Positions 1 through 9,215 of a stretch of 64,000 nucleotides of DNA are shown piece after piece. Made by a program: the position numbers and the translations under genes. Numbering within the stretch: the stretch's first letter is position 1; each line of letters begins with the position of its first letter. The DNA comes from Paracoccus maritimus (GTDB lineage Bacteria; Pseudomonadota; Alphaproteobacteria; Rhodobacterales; Rhodobacteraceae): NCBI RefSeq assembly GCF_025195095.1, contig NZ_JANAVZ010000009.1, positions 62,001 through 126,000 of the forward strand. Reading direction: 5' to 3'. Below the pieces are notes generated by a model that saw only the letters and a program-made list of their open reading frames with translations, did no database searches and had not been told where the DNA came from.

Positions 1-2
1 AG

Positions 3-1400
3 GATTGCCGCTACGGCTGCGCCCCTGGCCCGGCACCGGCGCTGCGCGTGCCGGCTCGTGTTTCCATCCGGGGCGTTCAGCCGAACGCCGACCCTACCGA
101 TGGCGCGGCCTATGTGACGCGCCAACCACCCCAGATCCTGCTGCGCACCACGCCCGAGTGGCGGCGGCAGTGCCTGACCGAGGCCGCGCATATCCCGTCG
201 GCCTATACCTATCTTGGACAGCTGATGGGCCATGACATGGGCAGCAGCGTCGCGTTGTCCAGCGTGCCGCATGTCCAGCGCGCCGAGGCGACCGATGCGG
301 TCTCGATCCTGGGGCCAAGGCGCTATAACCTGATCGACAATCCCCTGACGCTGGAAACGGTCTACGGGCCGGGGCCGATGATGCTGTCGCATCTGTACGA
401 CCCCGATACGATGCTGTTCCGTCTGACGCCCGGCGCAAGACTGGCGCGTGTCTATCGCGCCAGCCACGACCCGTTGTCCAGCAGCGATGACCGCCCGATC
501 CGCGCACTGTATGACGAACGCAACCGCGACACGCTGATGCTGCACGAACTGGCGGTTGCGTGGATGCAGTTTCACAATCTTTGCGCCCGGACATTGATGG
601 CCAACGGGGCCAGCCCCTTCATGGCCTATGCCATGGTGCGTGCCCATGTCGTTCGGGTCTGGCATGGAATTGTCCGTGACGATGTCCTGCCGCGCTTCCT
701 GCATCCCGATATCGCGGCGATCCCGGAAGAAGATCTGCCACCCGAATGGCAACTGGATGAGACGACCTTGCTGCACGGGTTGTTCCGGGCTTTCCATTCA
801 CTGCCGCTGGCGGCCTATGACCTTGGGCGCCACGGGGTTCACAATCTGGCCGATCTGCTGAAGGCGGGATACGAGATCAGCGAGGCGGAAAGCGATTGGG
901 TGATCGACTGGCCGCTGTTCTTCGGCGAACGGCCGGGTGGGCCCCGCACCGGGCTTTCGGCCAGCGTTGCCCCGGAGTTGCGCGCGCCCGTGTCCGCCGC
1001 CGCAGTGATCGCGCTGGACAACACGACCGCCATCGATGTGCGCCCGCTGCGCGCAGGCAACGACAAGATCGAGGCGGCGATCGCAAGACTGCCAGATCCG
1101 TGGCCAGCGCGTCTGACACCGCAGGCGATCGCACAGGATTTCCAGGCCCGGCATCCGGCGTCGCCGGTGCGCGTAACCTCCGAGATGATCGAGTGGGGGC
1201 CGCTGTTCCAGGCCGTCATGATCGAGGCGCAGCTTCACGGCCAAAAGGGTGGGTTGGGGCCGCTTGGCAGCGCGCTGCTGCGCGGTTCGATCGCCGGGTC
1301 GATCAACAGGGTGATCCTGGCGCCCGAGCGTGAGGAGGCCAAGGATCTTCCGCGCCCCGAAACGATGATGAAACTCATAGAACTAGTCAGAAAGGTATGA
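3..1400 (+). CDS. Animal-type haem peroxidase family protein (5' end outside window)
   Basis: The reading frame is open to the window edge, so the start lies upstream or could be the GTG at 48; the 450 residues from that GTG are given here as a partial gene. Counting from the GTG, GQLMGHDM near residue 60 matches the distal-histidine motif of mammalian-type haem peroxidases. FRAFHS near residue 250 matches the proximal-histidine region (usually FRxGHS). The stretch ELAVAWMQFHNLCA fits the helix that precedes it in the family. The C-terminus carries the GLGPLGSALL segment common in bacterial members. It is expected to oxidise substrates with hydrogen peroxide, but the substrate is unknown. A hypothetical gene follows 4 bases after the stop and is probably co-transcribed. 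Family call is firm, function open. Confidence 0.8.
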   Translation, partial: DCRYGCAPGPAPALRVPARVSIRGVQPNADPTDGAAYVTRQPPQILLRTTPEWRRQCLTEAAHIPSAYTYLGQLMGHDMGSSVALSSVPHVQRAEATDAVSILGPRRYNLIDNPLTLETVYGPGPMMLSHLYDPDTMLFRLTPGARLARVYRASHDPLSSSDDRPIRALYDERNRDTLMLHELAVAWMQFHNLCARTLMANGASPFMAYAMVRAHVVRVWHGIVRDDVLPRFLHPDIAAIPEEDLPPEWQLDETTLLHGLFRAFHSLPLAAYDLGRHGVHNLADLLKAGYEISEAESDWVIDWPLFFGERPGGPRTGLSASVAPELRAPVSAAAVIALDNTTAIDVRPLRAGNDKIEAAIARLPDPWPARLTPQAIAQDFQARHPASPVRVTSEMIEWGPLFQAVMIEAQLHGQKGGLGPLGSALLRGSIAGSINRVILAPEREEAKDLPRPETMMKLIELVRKV

Positions 1401-1404
1401 TCCC

Positions 1405-2127
1405 ATGAGTGACAGCAAGTATGTGATCGTTGGCTCCGAGGTCGATCAGGCCGAATATTTCCTGCACGACGACGGACGCATCGACCGGGACAAAGGCGCC
1501 GACGGCCAGCCGCTGAACGTCGAATTTGTCGGCAAGCTGATGGTCGATCTGTCCCGTCGCGGTCCCGAGAACGTCTCGGAAGCCGAACTGATGGAGCTGG
1601 AAGATCAACTGAAATATGCGTTGACCGTTCAGGATTTCTCGGTTCGGACCGGCAATGCACCGCTGTCGGACAGCGAACGTCAGCAGATCCTTGACCGGAC
1701 CCGCGTCAAGATCCAGTTCGAGCCGCGCTATCGGCTGGATGGTCATGCCGACCGCAATATCCGCCTGCTGATCGTGCCGTGCGACGAGACGCTGGACGTC
1801 GCGGACAAGCTGATCAGGTCGCAGGGGGATTCGAAGGGCTTCCGCCCGCCGCTGTCCTACGAGATGGACAAGGCCTTGCTTATGGCCAGCCTGAAATCCG
1901 AACTGGTCGAGATCGCGCGCGAGTTCGCGGCCAAGGGGGTGCCGGGATGGACCCAGGACATGCAGGCCGCGCTGGAAACCCACATGTCTGACGCGGTGGA
2001 TGCCCGGTGCACCTTCCGTGACCCGACGGGCGCACCGCTGGATGACGTGAAGAACGAGATCATGGGCAGCCCGGTCAGGGCATTTCATCGCTCGGTCGGG
2101 ATCTACGCCACGAACGCCTGCCGCTAG
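1405..2127 (+). CDS. Hypothetical protein downstream of haem peroxidase
   Basis: This encodes 240 residues and begins at an ATG 4 bases after the peroxidase stop, with an AGAAAGG ribosome site overlapping the end of the upstream gene. The protein is acidic, soluble-looking, and has no signal peptide or membrane segment. I do not recognise a domain. Its tight spacing suggests it is co-expressed with the peroxidase and perhaps acts with it. The stop TAG is interleaved with the stop of the convergent BTAD regulator inside a shared CTAG, so the two coding regions overlap by 4 bases tail to tail. Confidence 0.75.
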   Translation: MSDSKYVIVGSEVDQAEYFLHDDGRIDRDKGADGQPLNVEFVGKLMVDLSRRGPENVSEAELMELEDQLKYALTVQDFSVRTGNAPLSDSERQQILDRTRVKIQFEPRYRLDGHADRNIRLLIVPCDETLDVADKLIRSQGDSKGFRPPLSYEMDKALLMASLKSELVEIAREFAAKGVPGWTQDMQAALETHMSDAVDARCTFRDPTGAPLDDVKNEIMGSPVRAFHRSVGIYATNACR

Positions 2128-4043
2128 CGGCGCGTTGTGCAGGCCTCGAAGATCTTCGTTGTCGTTGAACAAAGATCCCGATAGGTGTCGTCGTCGCGCA
2201 GCGGAAAGCAGTTCACGAACCAGTCAACGATGCTGTCGTTGTCGGCCGCCGTGGCAGCGTGCCAGCCATTGCGGACGGTGATCAGGTGCTGGTCGAAGAA
2301 CTTCATGGCCTCGTTCTGCCGGCCCAGTTTCCACAATGCCAGGCTGTGCCATCCGTCGCTGATGGTCGGCATGACCCCCGCGCCCTGTTCGAATTCGGCA
2401 ACCGAGGTGGCATAGTCCTGCAGCAGATAGTGGACCATCGCGATATAGATGCGATGAAAGGGTTTCAGGACGGCATCGTGCTGGCGCGCTTCTGCGACCA
2501 GCCCGCGTGCCCTATCCGGATTGCCCGAAAACGCGAAACCCAGCGCGCAAGACGCAAGCGTCAGCGGATTGCTGCGATTGAGATTCAGCGCCTGTTCAAA
2601 GTGGAATTCCGCCAGCCCGAAGGCGCGCTTGTGGCAATAGCACCAGCCGACCACCCGATGCGCGCGGGTATCCAGCGGATCGACGGTTACCGCCATGTTG
2701 GCATGATGCAAGGCGCGGGACTTGACCTCTTCGGTCTGTCGCGTGCCGGGCAGCAGGATATGCCTGACATTCAGCGCACCGGCCAGTTCCGCGTGAGCGG
2801 GACCGAAATCAGGCGCGGCGCGCGTGATCTCGTCCAGCATTTCCAGGGCCTCGCCCTCGGTCTCGGGGGACCATGTATCCAGCAGTGTCTGCGCCTTCAG
2901 CCAGCGGTCATAGATCGCCAGCCCGGAATCAGACAGTGAACGGTCCGACACCGCAACCGACAGGGCGCTGGCCAGATTTGCCAGCAGCAGGCGGACCTTG
3001 GCTTCCCAGTCGGTTTCGGGACTGTCGATCACCTCGGACCACAGCAACTGGCTTTCCCTGACCGTCTGGACATCGGCGAAAAGCTGATACCGACCCAGCG
3101 CGAAGACCGGCCGCAGCTTGACCATGATGGTCGCGGGTTCGGCGCTGTCGTCGTCCAGCACGCGCCATTCCCGGAACCGCCCCATCCGCATCCGCAGATC
3201 GGCATACAACACCGTGGCAAAACCGCGCATTTCGTCGGGGATCGGCTGGGGCGATGGCAGCAGATTGACCGCGATGCTGACCTCGGGCCGTCGCGACACG
3301 GCCCTGACAGGGGCGGGCAGGGGTGTCGGGTTCAGCTTGATCGCGGCCAGTAACTCGATCGTCTCGGCCTCGGGTTCCTGATCGAAATCCTCGTCCAGAT
3401 ATCGATACAGAAGATCATAGCGTTCGATCGCCCGCGTGGCGTGGCCGCTGTGCCAGTCCAGGTTCATCAGCAGGCGCACCGCGGTTTCGTTGGCGGGTTC
3501 CAGTTCCACCGCCAGTTCCGCCGGTTGGCGCAGCGCCGACAACTGCGATGTCTCGGCCCCGGCCAGCAGTTCATCCAGTGCGGTGCGGATTGTCGCGGAA
3601 AGCCCCGAACGGGTGATCGCAAGCCAACTGTCGAAAGATCCGCTGATGCCTTCCAGCTGCGTGGTATAGGCCAGCAATTCACGGATGCTGCTGGCTGCAT
3701 CCGCGTCCCAGGCCTGGGCCAGGACGGTTTGCCTGAAATGGTCCTTCAGCGTTACCCGTCCGGCATGCTGGTCGGACAGGACGAGCGAGACCTGTCCGAT
3801 CTCGGTTTTCAGCGTCAGCCCGCAATCCGGGGGCATGTCGCGGCGGATCTGCCGCACGGCCTGACGATAGGATGCGGCCGCGCGGGTCGCCTCGGCGTCC
3901 TGCCACAGCAGGTCAACCACCTTCTCGGCCCGATGCGAGGTGTTGAAGTCGTTGGCCAGAAAGAAACAAAGCGCCTTCGCCTTGCGAGACCGTATCGCCG
4001 ACAGGGTCTCTAGCAGTGCTGGGAATGGCGAAACATCAGTCAT
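2124..4043 (-). CDS. SARP/BTAD-type transcriptional regulator with TPR-like C-terminus
   Basis: This encodes 639 residues from the ATG at 4043; an upstream in-frame ATG at 4130 would add 29 low-complexity residues and seems less likely. The N-terminus (RKAKALCFFLAND, then LLWQDAEATRAAASYRQAVRQIRR) follows the winged-helix pattern of SARP regulators. A bacterial transcriptional activation domain follows to about residue 260. The C-terminal half has helical repeats of TPR character (AHAELAGALN, ALNLNRSNPLTLASCALGFAFSGNPDRARG). Related proteins act as DNA-binding activators with a TPR sensor region. It faces the peroxidase pair and may control it, but that is inference from position only. Confidence 0.75.
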   Translation of the reverse strand: MTDVSPFPALLETLSAIRSRKAKALCFFLANDFNTSHRAEKVVDLLWQDAEATRAAASYRQAVRQIRRDMPPDCGLTLKTEIGQVSLVLSDQHAGRVTLKDHFRQTVLAQAWDADAASSIRELLAYTTQLEGISGSFDSWLAITRSGLSATIRTALDELLAGAETSQLSALRQPAELAVELEPANETAVRLLMNLDWHSGHATRAIERYDLLYRYLDEDFDQEPEAETIELLAAIKLNPTPLPAPVRAVSRRPEVSIAVNLLPSPQPIPDEMRGFATVLYADLRMRMGRFREWRVLDDDSAEPATIMVKLRPVFALGRYQLFADVQTVRESQLLWSEVIDSPETDWEAKVRLLLANLASALSVAVSDRSLSDSGLAIYDRWLKAQTLLDTWSPETEGEALEMLDEITRAAPDFGPAHAELAGALNVRHILLPGTRQTEEVKSRALHHANMAVTVDPLDTRAHRVVGWCYCHKRAFGLAEFHFEQALNLNRSNPLTLASCALGFAFSGNPDRARGLVAEARQHDAVLKPFHRIYIAMVHYLLQDYATSVAEFEQGAGVMPTISDGWHSLALWKLGRQNEAMKFFDQHLITVRNGWHAATAADNDSIVDWFVNCFPLRDDDTYRDLCSTTTKIFEACTTRR

Positions 4044-4169
4044 GGTACGGGCATTCGGTTCCGGCTTTGGACGGGCCGACGCTGAAGCGGTCAGGCGTCC
4101 TTGTCCAGACAGTATAAACCCATTCGCCAAATCCGCCGCGCTTCTGTTACCTGGAAACGCGTCTTGGGA

Positions 4170-5009
4170 TCAGTCCGGCGCGGCGGCAGAGACCCGGCGC
4201 TGATGATTCAGCCGGCGGATGAAGGCCATCAGGAAGATCGCCGTCAGGATCAGCACCACCGTTGGCGCAGGCGCGCTGTCGATGTGAAAGCTTGCATAGA
4301 CCCCGGCCAGCATCGCGCCCATGCAGACGACGACCGACACCGCCAGCATCCGGCCAAAGCTGCGGGTCAGCAGAAAGGCGATGGCGCCCGGCGCAATCAG
4401 CAGTCCGACCGCAAGGATAAGCCCCGTCGCCGACATCGTCGCCACGATCGTCAGCGACAGGATGGTCAGCAGGCCGTAATGCAGAAGATTGACGGGCAGG
4501 CCCGAAGCGCGCGCCTGTGCCGGATCGAAGGCGTGCAGCATCAGATCCTTCCATTTCAGCAGCAATGCGCCCGATACGGGAATCGCGATCAGCAGCGAGG
4601 TCCAGATGTCGCCGGCGCCGACGCCCAGCATGTTTCCGAAAAGGATGTGGTCAAGATGCACGTCGGACGAGATCGACGTATATATCACAATGCCCAGACC
4701 GAACATGCCCGAGAAGACCACCCCCATCACCGTATCCTGCTTGACCCGGCTGTTTTCGGCCAGATAACCGGTCGCCAACGCCGTGACCATCCCGGCCGCA
4801 AAGGCGCCAAGGATCAACGGAAACCCCAGGATATATGCCAGAACGATACCCGGCAGCACGGCATGGCTGACCGCGTCGCCCATCAGCGCCCAGCCCTTCA
4901 GGACCAGAAAGCACGACAGCAGCGCGGTCGGTACGGACACGATCGCGGCGATCAGGAATGCCTTCTGCATGAAGGCGAACTGGAACGGCAGCAGGATCTG
5001 CTCGGACAT
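4170..5009 (-). CDS. sitD: Manganese/iron ABC transporter permease SitD
   Basis: This encodes 279 residues and is an ABC-3 family inner-membrane permease with about eight hydrophobic helices. Its start ATG shares one base with the sitC stop (TGATG), which fixes the start and implies coupled translation. The motif LKGWALMGDAVSHAVLPG is typical of metal-type permeases of the ZnuB/MntB/SitC-D group. With SitC it should form the membrane channel of the SitABCD importer for Mn2+ (and possibly Fe2+). It is last in the four-gene operon. An open reading frame continues far upstream of this start, but that part lies over sitC in another frame and is not a fusion. Confidence 0.92.
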   Translation of the reverse strand: MSEQILLPFQFAFMQKAFLIAAIVSVPTALLSCFLVLKGWALMGDAVSHAVLPGIVLAYILGFPLILGAFAAGMVTALATGYLAENSRVKQDTVMGVVFSGMFGLGIVIYTSISSDVHLDHILFGNMLGVGAGDIWTSLLIAIPVSGALLLKWKDLMLHAFDPAQARASGLPVNLLHYGLLTILSLTIVATMSATGLILAVGLLIAPGAIAFLLTRSFGRMLAVSVVVCMGAMLAGVYASFHIDSAPAPTVVLILTAIFLMAFIRRLNHQRRVSAAAPD

Positions 5010-5872
5010 CACGCCGCTCCTTCCGAGGCGATGGCGGCCCGCGCCTTGGCCCTTGCCGCCAGCAGGCCGTGCTTCGGCGCCCAGATGAAGGTCGCAAGAA
5101 AGATCAGCGTTTGCAGAACCACGATGATCCCGCCGGTCGCCCCGTCCAGAAAATAGGACAGATAGGCGCCGAGGAAACTTGTGATCGCCCCGATCGCGAC
5201 GGACAGGGCGATCAGCCGGGGAAAGCGGTCGCACAGCAGATAGGCCGTCGCGCCTGGCGTCACCACCATGGCGATCACCAGGAACGCGCCCACCGTCTGC
5301 ATCGCGGCCACGACGCTGGCGGACAGCAGGACAAAGAACACTGCCTTCAGCAGCCGAGGCCGCAGACCGATCGACCGTGCATGGCTTTCGTCGAAGAAAA
5401 CGACCATCAGATCCTTCCACTTGGCCAGCAGCACCGCCAGTGACAGGAAGCCGATCAGGGCAAGTTGCAGCGTGTCCTCGGGCGTGATCGCAAGAATGTT
5501 GCCCATGGTGATCGTCTGGACGGATACCGACATCGGATTGACCGAGACCATGAACAGGCCCAGGCCGAAGAATGAGGTGAAGATCAGGCCGATCACCACA
5601 TCGACCTTCAGTCCGGACCGGTCGGACATGAACAGCATCGCCGCCGCCGCAAGCCCGCCGGACAGAAAGGCGCCGACCGCGAAGGGCAGGCCAAGCATAT
5701 AGGCGCCGGCGACGCCCGGCACCACCGAATGGGACAGGGCGTCGCCGATCAGCGACCAGCCTTTCAGCATCAGATAGCTGGACAGGAACGCGCAGACCCC
5801 GCCGACAAGCGCTGATACCCACATCGCGTTCGTCATGTAGCCGTAGGAAAAGGGCTCCAGCAGCACGTTCAT
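5009..5872 (-). CDS. sitC: Manganese/iron ABC transporter permease SitC
   Basis: This encodes 287 residues and is an ABC-3 family permease paralogous to SitD. The shared signature near residue 40 is [18 protein letters not shown]. There are about eight predicted membrane helices and a short basic C-terminal tail rich in Ala, Arg and Lys. The start ATG overlaps the sitB stop by four bases (ATGA). The two permeases are expected to form a heterodimer that uses the SitB ATPase to import metal delivered by SitA. Confidence 0.92.
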   Translation of the reverse strand: MNVLLEPFSYGYMTNAMWVSALVGGVCAFLSSYLMLKGWSLIGDALSHSVVPGVAGAYMLGLPFAVGAFLSGGLAAAAMLFMSDRSGLKVDVVIGLIFTSFFGLGLFMVSVNPMSVSVQTITMGNILAITPEDTLQLALIGFLSLAVLLAKWKDLMVVFFDESHARSIGLRPRLLKAVFFVLLSASVVAAMQTVGAFLVIAMVVTPGATAYLLCDRFPRLIALSVAIGAITSFLGAYLSYFLDGATGGIIVVLQTLIFLATFIWAPKHGLLAARAKARAAIASEGAA

Positions 5873-6768
5873 TCGGGCGCTCCGCGGGTCTGTGTCTGGT
5901 CCCCGTAATGAACAAGCGGGCGTTCATCGTCGCTGAAGATGGTCACGTTGCGGGCGTCCTGATCTTCGTGCAGCGCGTCGCCGCCAAGTGTGAAATGGCG
6001 CAGCACACCACCGAACGCGGCCTCGAGATTGGCGCGGGTGAAGGTGGTCTGGGTCGGGCCGTAGCTCAGCACCGTGCCCTTGACCAGCACGACCCGGTCG
6101 CAGAATTCGGGGACCGATCCAAGATTATGGGTCGAGACCAGCATCACCCGCCCCTCGGCCCGTAATTCGCGCAGCAAGGCGATGATCTGGTCCTCGGTCT
6201 TGACGTCGACGCCGGTGAACGGCTCGTCCAGCAGGATCACCTGCCCATCCTGGGCAAGCGCACGTGCAAGGAAGACGCGCTTTTTCTGCCCGCCTGACAA
6301 TTCGCCGATCTGGCGATGGCGGAATTCCTGCATGTTGACCCGCCGCAGGGCGGTGTCCACCGCCAGATGGTCGGCCCGCGAGGGACGACGCAGAAAGCCC
6401 ATATGGCCATAACGCCCCATCATCACCACATCCTCGACCAGAACCGGGAAGGACCAGTCCACCTCCTCGGCCTGCGGGACATAGGCGACAAGGTTGCGCT
6501 TCAGCGCATCCTTGATCGACATGCCCAGCACGCGGATATCGCCCTTGGCCACCGTGACAAAGCCCATCAGCGCCTTGAACAGCGTGGACTTGCCGGCGCC
6601 GTTGACGCCGACCAGCGCGGTGATCGTTCCTTTCGGAATGCCGAAGCTGGCGCTGCGCAGTGCGGTATGTCCGTTGCGATATGTTACGGTGACGTCACGC
6701 GCGCTGATCCCGCCACTGGGATCGGCCTGCGGCTGGTCCGCCGTGGAGGTGATGCCTTCCTGGTGCAT
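5869..6768 (-). CDS. sitB: Manganese/iron ABC transporter ATP-binding protein SitB
   Basis: This encodes 299 residues from the ATG at 6768; another in-frame ATG at 6828 would add 20 residues. It has Walker [10 protein letters not shown] near residue 54, Q-loop [10 protein letters not shown], signature LSGGQKKR, Walker [13 protein letters not shown], and the H-loop STHNLG. The VDW after the Q-loop is typical of metal-uptake ATPases of this group. A polar tail of about 40 residues with several Asp and His follows the ATPase core, and its role is unclear. The gene lies about 90 bases after sitA and overlaps sitC, so it belongs to the sit operon. Confidence 0.92.
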   Translation of the reverse strand: MHQEGITSTADQPQADPSGGISARDVTVTYRNGHTALRSASFGIPKGTITALVGVNGAGKSTLFKALMGFVTVAKGDIRVLGMSIKDALKRNLVAYVPQAEEVDWSFPVLVEDVVMMGRYGHMGFLRRPSRADHLAVDTALRRVNMQEFRHRQIGELSGGQKKRVFLARALAQDGQVILLDEPFTGVDVKTEDQIIALLRELRAEGRVMLVSTHNLGSVPEFCDRVVLVKGTVLSYGPTQTTFTRANLEAAFGGVLRHFTLGGDALHEDQDARNVTIFSDDERPLVHYGDQTQTRGAPE

Positions 6769-6856
6769 TTCTGCTCGCTTTCTGTCGGATGGCGTACTGG
6801 CCCGCTCTGCCTTGACGCCCTGACGCATATCGGCGGGGCAGGCGGTGCTGCGGGGG

Positions 6857-7759
6857 TCAATCCGCTGTGTCGGTCAATCCCTTGGCAACGGTATCCGTCG
6901 TCACACGCAGCAGATCAAGATACGAGGGCACCGGGCCATCCGGCTGGGACAGGCTGTCCACGTAAAGTTCCCCACCGTAGCGCGCTCCGGTTTCCCGCGC
7001 GATCTGCTGTGCCGGAGCGGTGTTGACGGTGCTTTCGCAGAACACGGCGGGAATCTCGTGTTCGCGAACGCCGTCGATCACATCGCGCACCTGCCGGGGC
7101 GTGCCCATCTGGTCCGAGTTCATCGGCCAAAGATACAGCTCCTGCAGTCCAAGATCGCGGGCCAGATAGCTGAAGGCCCCTTCGCAGGTCACCAGCCAGC
7201 GCTGAGCCTCGGGGATCTTGGCGATTTCGGCCTTTAGTGGTTCCAGCGTGCTGCGCAGCTGTTCCTTGTAGGCCTGCGCGTTGGTTCTGTAGGTCTCGGC
7301 ATTTTCGGGATCCTGACCGGCAAAGGCGGTGGCGATGTTGTCGATATAGATCATCGCGTTCTCAAGACCCATCCAGGCATGAGGGTTCGGCTTGCCCTCA
7401 TAGGTGCCGGCCGCGATCGGGATGGGGTCGATGCCGTCGGTCAGTGTTGCCGAGGGCACGTCACCCAGATTGGAGATGAATTGCTCGAACCACAGTTCAA
7501 GGTTCATGCCGTTCAACAGGATCAGGTCCGCGCCCTGTGCGCGGACGATGTCCTGCGGGGTGGGTTCATAGCCGTGGATTTCAGCGCCGGGCTTGGTGAT
7601 CGACACGACGTCGGCGGCATTGCCTGCGACCTGGCTGGCCATGTCTGCCAGAACAGTGAACGTGGTCACCACCTTCATCCGATCTTCGGCGACTGCCGGT
7701 CCGGCGACCAACACCGTCGCGGCGACCGTTGCAAGCAGGCGTGAGAACGTGTCTGGCAT
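6857..7759 (-). CDS. sitA: Periplasmic Mn/Fe-binding protein SitA
   Basis: This encodes 300 residues. The start at 7759 is chosen because AAAGGAAA sits just upstream and a clear signal peptide follows, ending AGPAVAED near residue 25. It is a cluster A-I (ZnuA/TroA-like) binding protein. Candidate metal ligands are the His in [10 protein letters not shown], the His in NPHAWMG, the Glu in CEGAFSYL and the Asp in YVDSLS, the usual His-His-Glu-Asp set of Mn/Fe members. There is no long His-rich loop of the ZnuA type, which argues against zinc. It is the first gene of sitABCD, divergent from mur with two Mur-box-like dyads between them. Confidence 0.92.
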   Translation of the reverse strand: MPDTFSRLLATVAATVLVAGPAVAEDRMKVVTTFTVLADMASQVAGNAADVVSITKPGAEIHGYEPTPQDIVRAQGADLILLNGMNLELWFEQFISNLGDVPSATLTDGIDPIPIAAGTYEGKPNPHAWMGLENAMIYIDNIATAFAGQDPENAETYRTNAQAYKEQLRSTLEPLKAEIAKIPEAQRWLVTCEGAFSYLARDLGLQELYLWPMNSDQMGTPRQVRDVIDGVREHEIPAVFCESTVNTAPAQQIARETGARYGGELYVDSLSQPDGPVPSYLDLLRVTTDTVAKGLTDTAD

Positions 7760-7825
7760 ATGCGCTTTCCTTTGCTGATCGCGTCGCGGATGGCCCGTGT
7801 CGGGACCTCGCGGGCCTGACTTAGT

Positions 7826-7840
7826 TGCAAGTGATTTGCA
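7826..7840. promoter_or_regulatory. Candidate Mur box 1 (TGCAA-N5-TTGCA)
   Basis: TGCAAGTGATTTGCA is a perfect inverted repeat with 5-bp arms, 66 bases upstream of the sitA start. Its form resembles the TGCAA/TTGCA operators described for Mur in alphaproteobacteria. A second copy of the same dyad lies 48 bases away. It probably lets manganese-loaded Mur repress sitABCD. Confidence 0.7.
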
Positions 7841-7873
7841 GATGGACATAACATGCCTTTGCCGCAGTTCAAG

Positions 7874-7888
7874 TGCAATCTGTTTGCA
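7874..7888. promoter_or_regulatory. Candidate Mur box 2 (TGCAA-N5-TTGCA)
   Basis: TGCAATCTGTTTGCA has the same arms as box 1 but a different 5-bp centre. It lies 110 bases upstream of the mur start and about 115 bases from sitA. The pair could serve both divergent genes, giving mur autoregulation as well as sit repression. Confidence 0.65.
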
Positions 7889-7998
7889 TCTGGCGCGGGG
7901 CGCGCCGCGTGACGACCCATGTCAGTCATGCTAGACAGACGCTTCGCCGTCCTAACAACGCGCCTCGAGCGGAGCGGAAGCCGACAGGGGTTCAGACC

Positions 7999-8418
7999 AT
8001 GACCAGAAGCGAAAGTCGCAATCTGATGCAACGATGCCGCGAGGCAGGCTTGCGGCTGACCGGCCCACGACAGGCAATCCTGAAAGTGCTGGCCGAATCG
8101 GACGATCATCCGGATGTCGAGGAGCTGCACCGTCGTGTGGTCGAGATCGAACCCGGCATCAATCTTGCGACGGTCTATCGAACGGTGAACACGCTGGCGG
8201 AACATCGGTTGGTCGAAAAGCACAGCTTTGCAGATGGCAGGGCGCGATACGAGGCGGCACCGCCGACCCATCACGATCACTTCATCAATGTCGAGACCGG
8301 CGAGGTGGTCGAGTTCCGGTCCGATGAGATCGAACGTCTGCAGCAGAAGATCGCGCAGGAATTCGGTTTTCAGATCGTCAGCCACCGGCTGGACATCTAC
8401 GTGAAACCCCAGGACTGA
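7999..8418 (+). CDS. mur: Fur-family manganese uptake regulator Mur
   Basis: This encodes 139 residues, the usual Fur length, from the ATG at 7999 with AGGGG upstream; a GTG at 7873 would lie inside Mur box 2. The N-terminal winged helix contains LRLTGPRQAILKVL and NLATVYRTVNTLAEHRLVEKH. The metal-binding segment THHDHF is present, but the two CxxC pairs that bind structural zinc in gamma-proteobacterial Fur are absent (INVETGEVVEF). This is typical of alphaproteobacterial Fur/Mur. Adjacency to sitABCD and the paired dyads make manganese sensing more likely than iron, though a dual role is possible. Confidence 0.85.
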   Translation: MTRSESRNLMQRCREAGLRLTGPRQAILKVLAESDDHPDVEELHRRVVEIEPGINLATVYRTVNTLAEHRLVEKHSFADGRARYEAAPPTHHDHFINVETGEVVEFRSDEIERLQQKIAQEFGFQIVSHRLDIYVKPQD

Positions 8419-8434
8419 CGGTGCGCGGGCCGGA

Positions 8435-9073
8435 TCAGCCCGGCAACCGGCCTCTGTCCTGAACCCTTGCGCTGAAGCGGGCGATCTCGCGCGGTTCGGC
8501 ACGGCGGCCGGTAAAGATCTGAACATAGATCGGAATGCGTGCAAGGCGTGTGGGCAGATCCTCGCGCGCCTGCATCGAGATATATCCGATCTGGGTCAGA
8601 TATATCGTCCGGGCGCGGATATCGGCGTCATCGTCCGCGTGACCCCATCGCATCAGCATGTCGCTCAACGCCGCCAGCCGCGCCCCGTCGGCAGCCTCGG
8701 TGCGGTTTGCGACCGCAGGATCCTGCAGGGCCCAACTGCGAACCGCAAATTCCAGCCTTGCGTCGAAATCGCCAGCCAGGAAACAGGCCAGCACGTTCAG
8801 CATCGCCTCGGTCGGGGTTTCGGCATAGTCTGATGTGGCCTTGAACAGCGGGGCGGTCGTCCTGTCTTCCCAGCCGTCGATCAGTGCGGCCAGAAGTGCC
8901 TCGCGATCCTGAAAGAACCAGTAGAAGCTTGTTCGCGACAGGCCAAGCTGCTTTGCCAGAGGCTGGATCTTCACGGCGTCGATGCCGCCTTCTAGCAATG
9001 CCTGATAGCCGGCCTCCAGCCAGCCTTGGCGCGACCCGCGCCATCCCGTGTCCGCATCCACCCGGTTCTTCAT
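8435..9073 (-). CDS. TetR family transcriptional regulator
   Basis: This encodes 212 residues from the ATG at 9073 (AGGA about 10 bases upstream); longer in-frame starts would run into the divergent promoter region. The N-terminal helix-turn-helix is clear: VKIQPLAKQLGLSRTSFYWFF, residues about 35-55. The remaining helical region is the ligand-binding domain, with no recognisable ligand. It is divergent from the demethylase-like flavoenzyme at 9216, and a perfect 9-bp inverted repeat lies between them. It is probably the local regulator of that gene. Confidence 0.85.
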   Translation of the reverse strand: MKNRVDADTGWRGSRQGWLEAGYQALLEGGIDAVKIQPLAKQLGLSRTSFYWFFQDREALLAALIDGWEDRTTAPLFKATSDYAETPTEAMLNVLACFLAGDFDARLEFAVRSWALQDPAVANRTEAADGARLAALSDMLMRWGHADDDADIRARTIYLTQIGYISMQAREDLPTRLARIPIYVQIFTGRRAEPREIARFSARVQDRGRLPG

Positions 9074-9132
9074 CCCGATCCTGTAGCGGGCGACCGGGCC
9101 TCTGGCAACTGAAATGTCCGCAGGTGCGCAGG

Positions 9133-9175
9133 AAATGTTCATCAGTGATTTATTAATTGACATAAGTGAACATTT
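9133..9175. promoter_or_regulatory. Candidate operator: perfect 9-bp arms in divergent promoter
   Basis: AAATGTTCA at 9133-9141 and TGAACATTT at 9167-9175 are exact reverse complements, 34 bases centre to centre. An AT-rich stretch between them contains TTGACA at 9157-9162, a possible -35 element for the rightward gene. A TetR regulator gene starts 60 bases to the left. Two spaced half-sites or two weak palindromes are both possible. Confidence 0.5.
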
Positions 9176-9215
9176 TATGTTTCTGGAAGCCGGTTCCACC
9201 GGCAAGAGGCAGGCC

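Noticed and set aside
4170..5927. A single 585-codon minus-strand frame suggesting a fused permease
   Set aside because: Only the last 279 codons resemble a permease; the first part overlaps sitC in another frame and is nonsense. The real start is the ATG at 5009.
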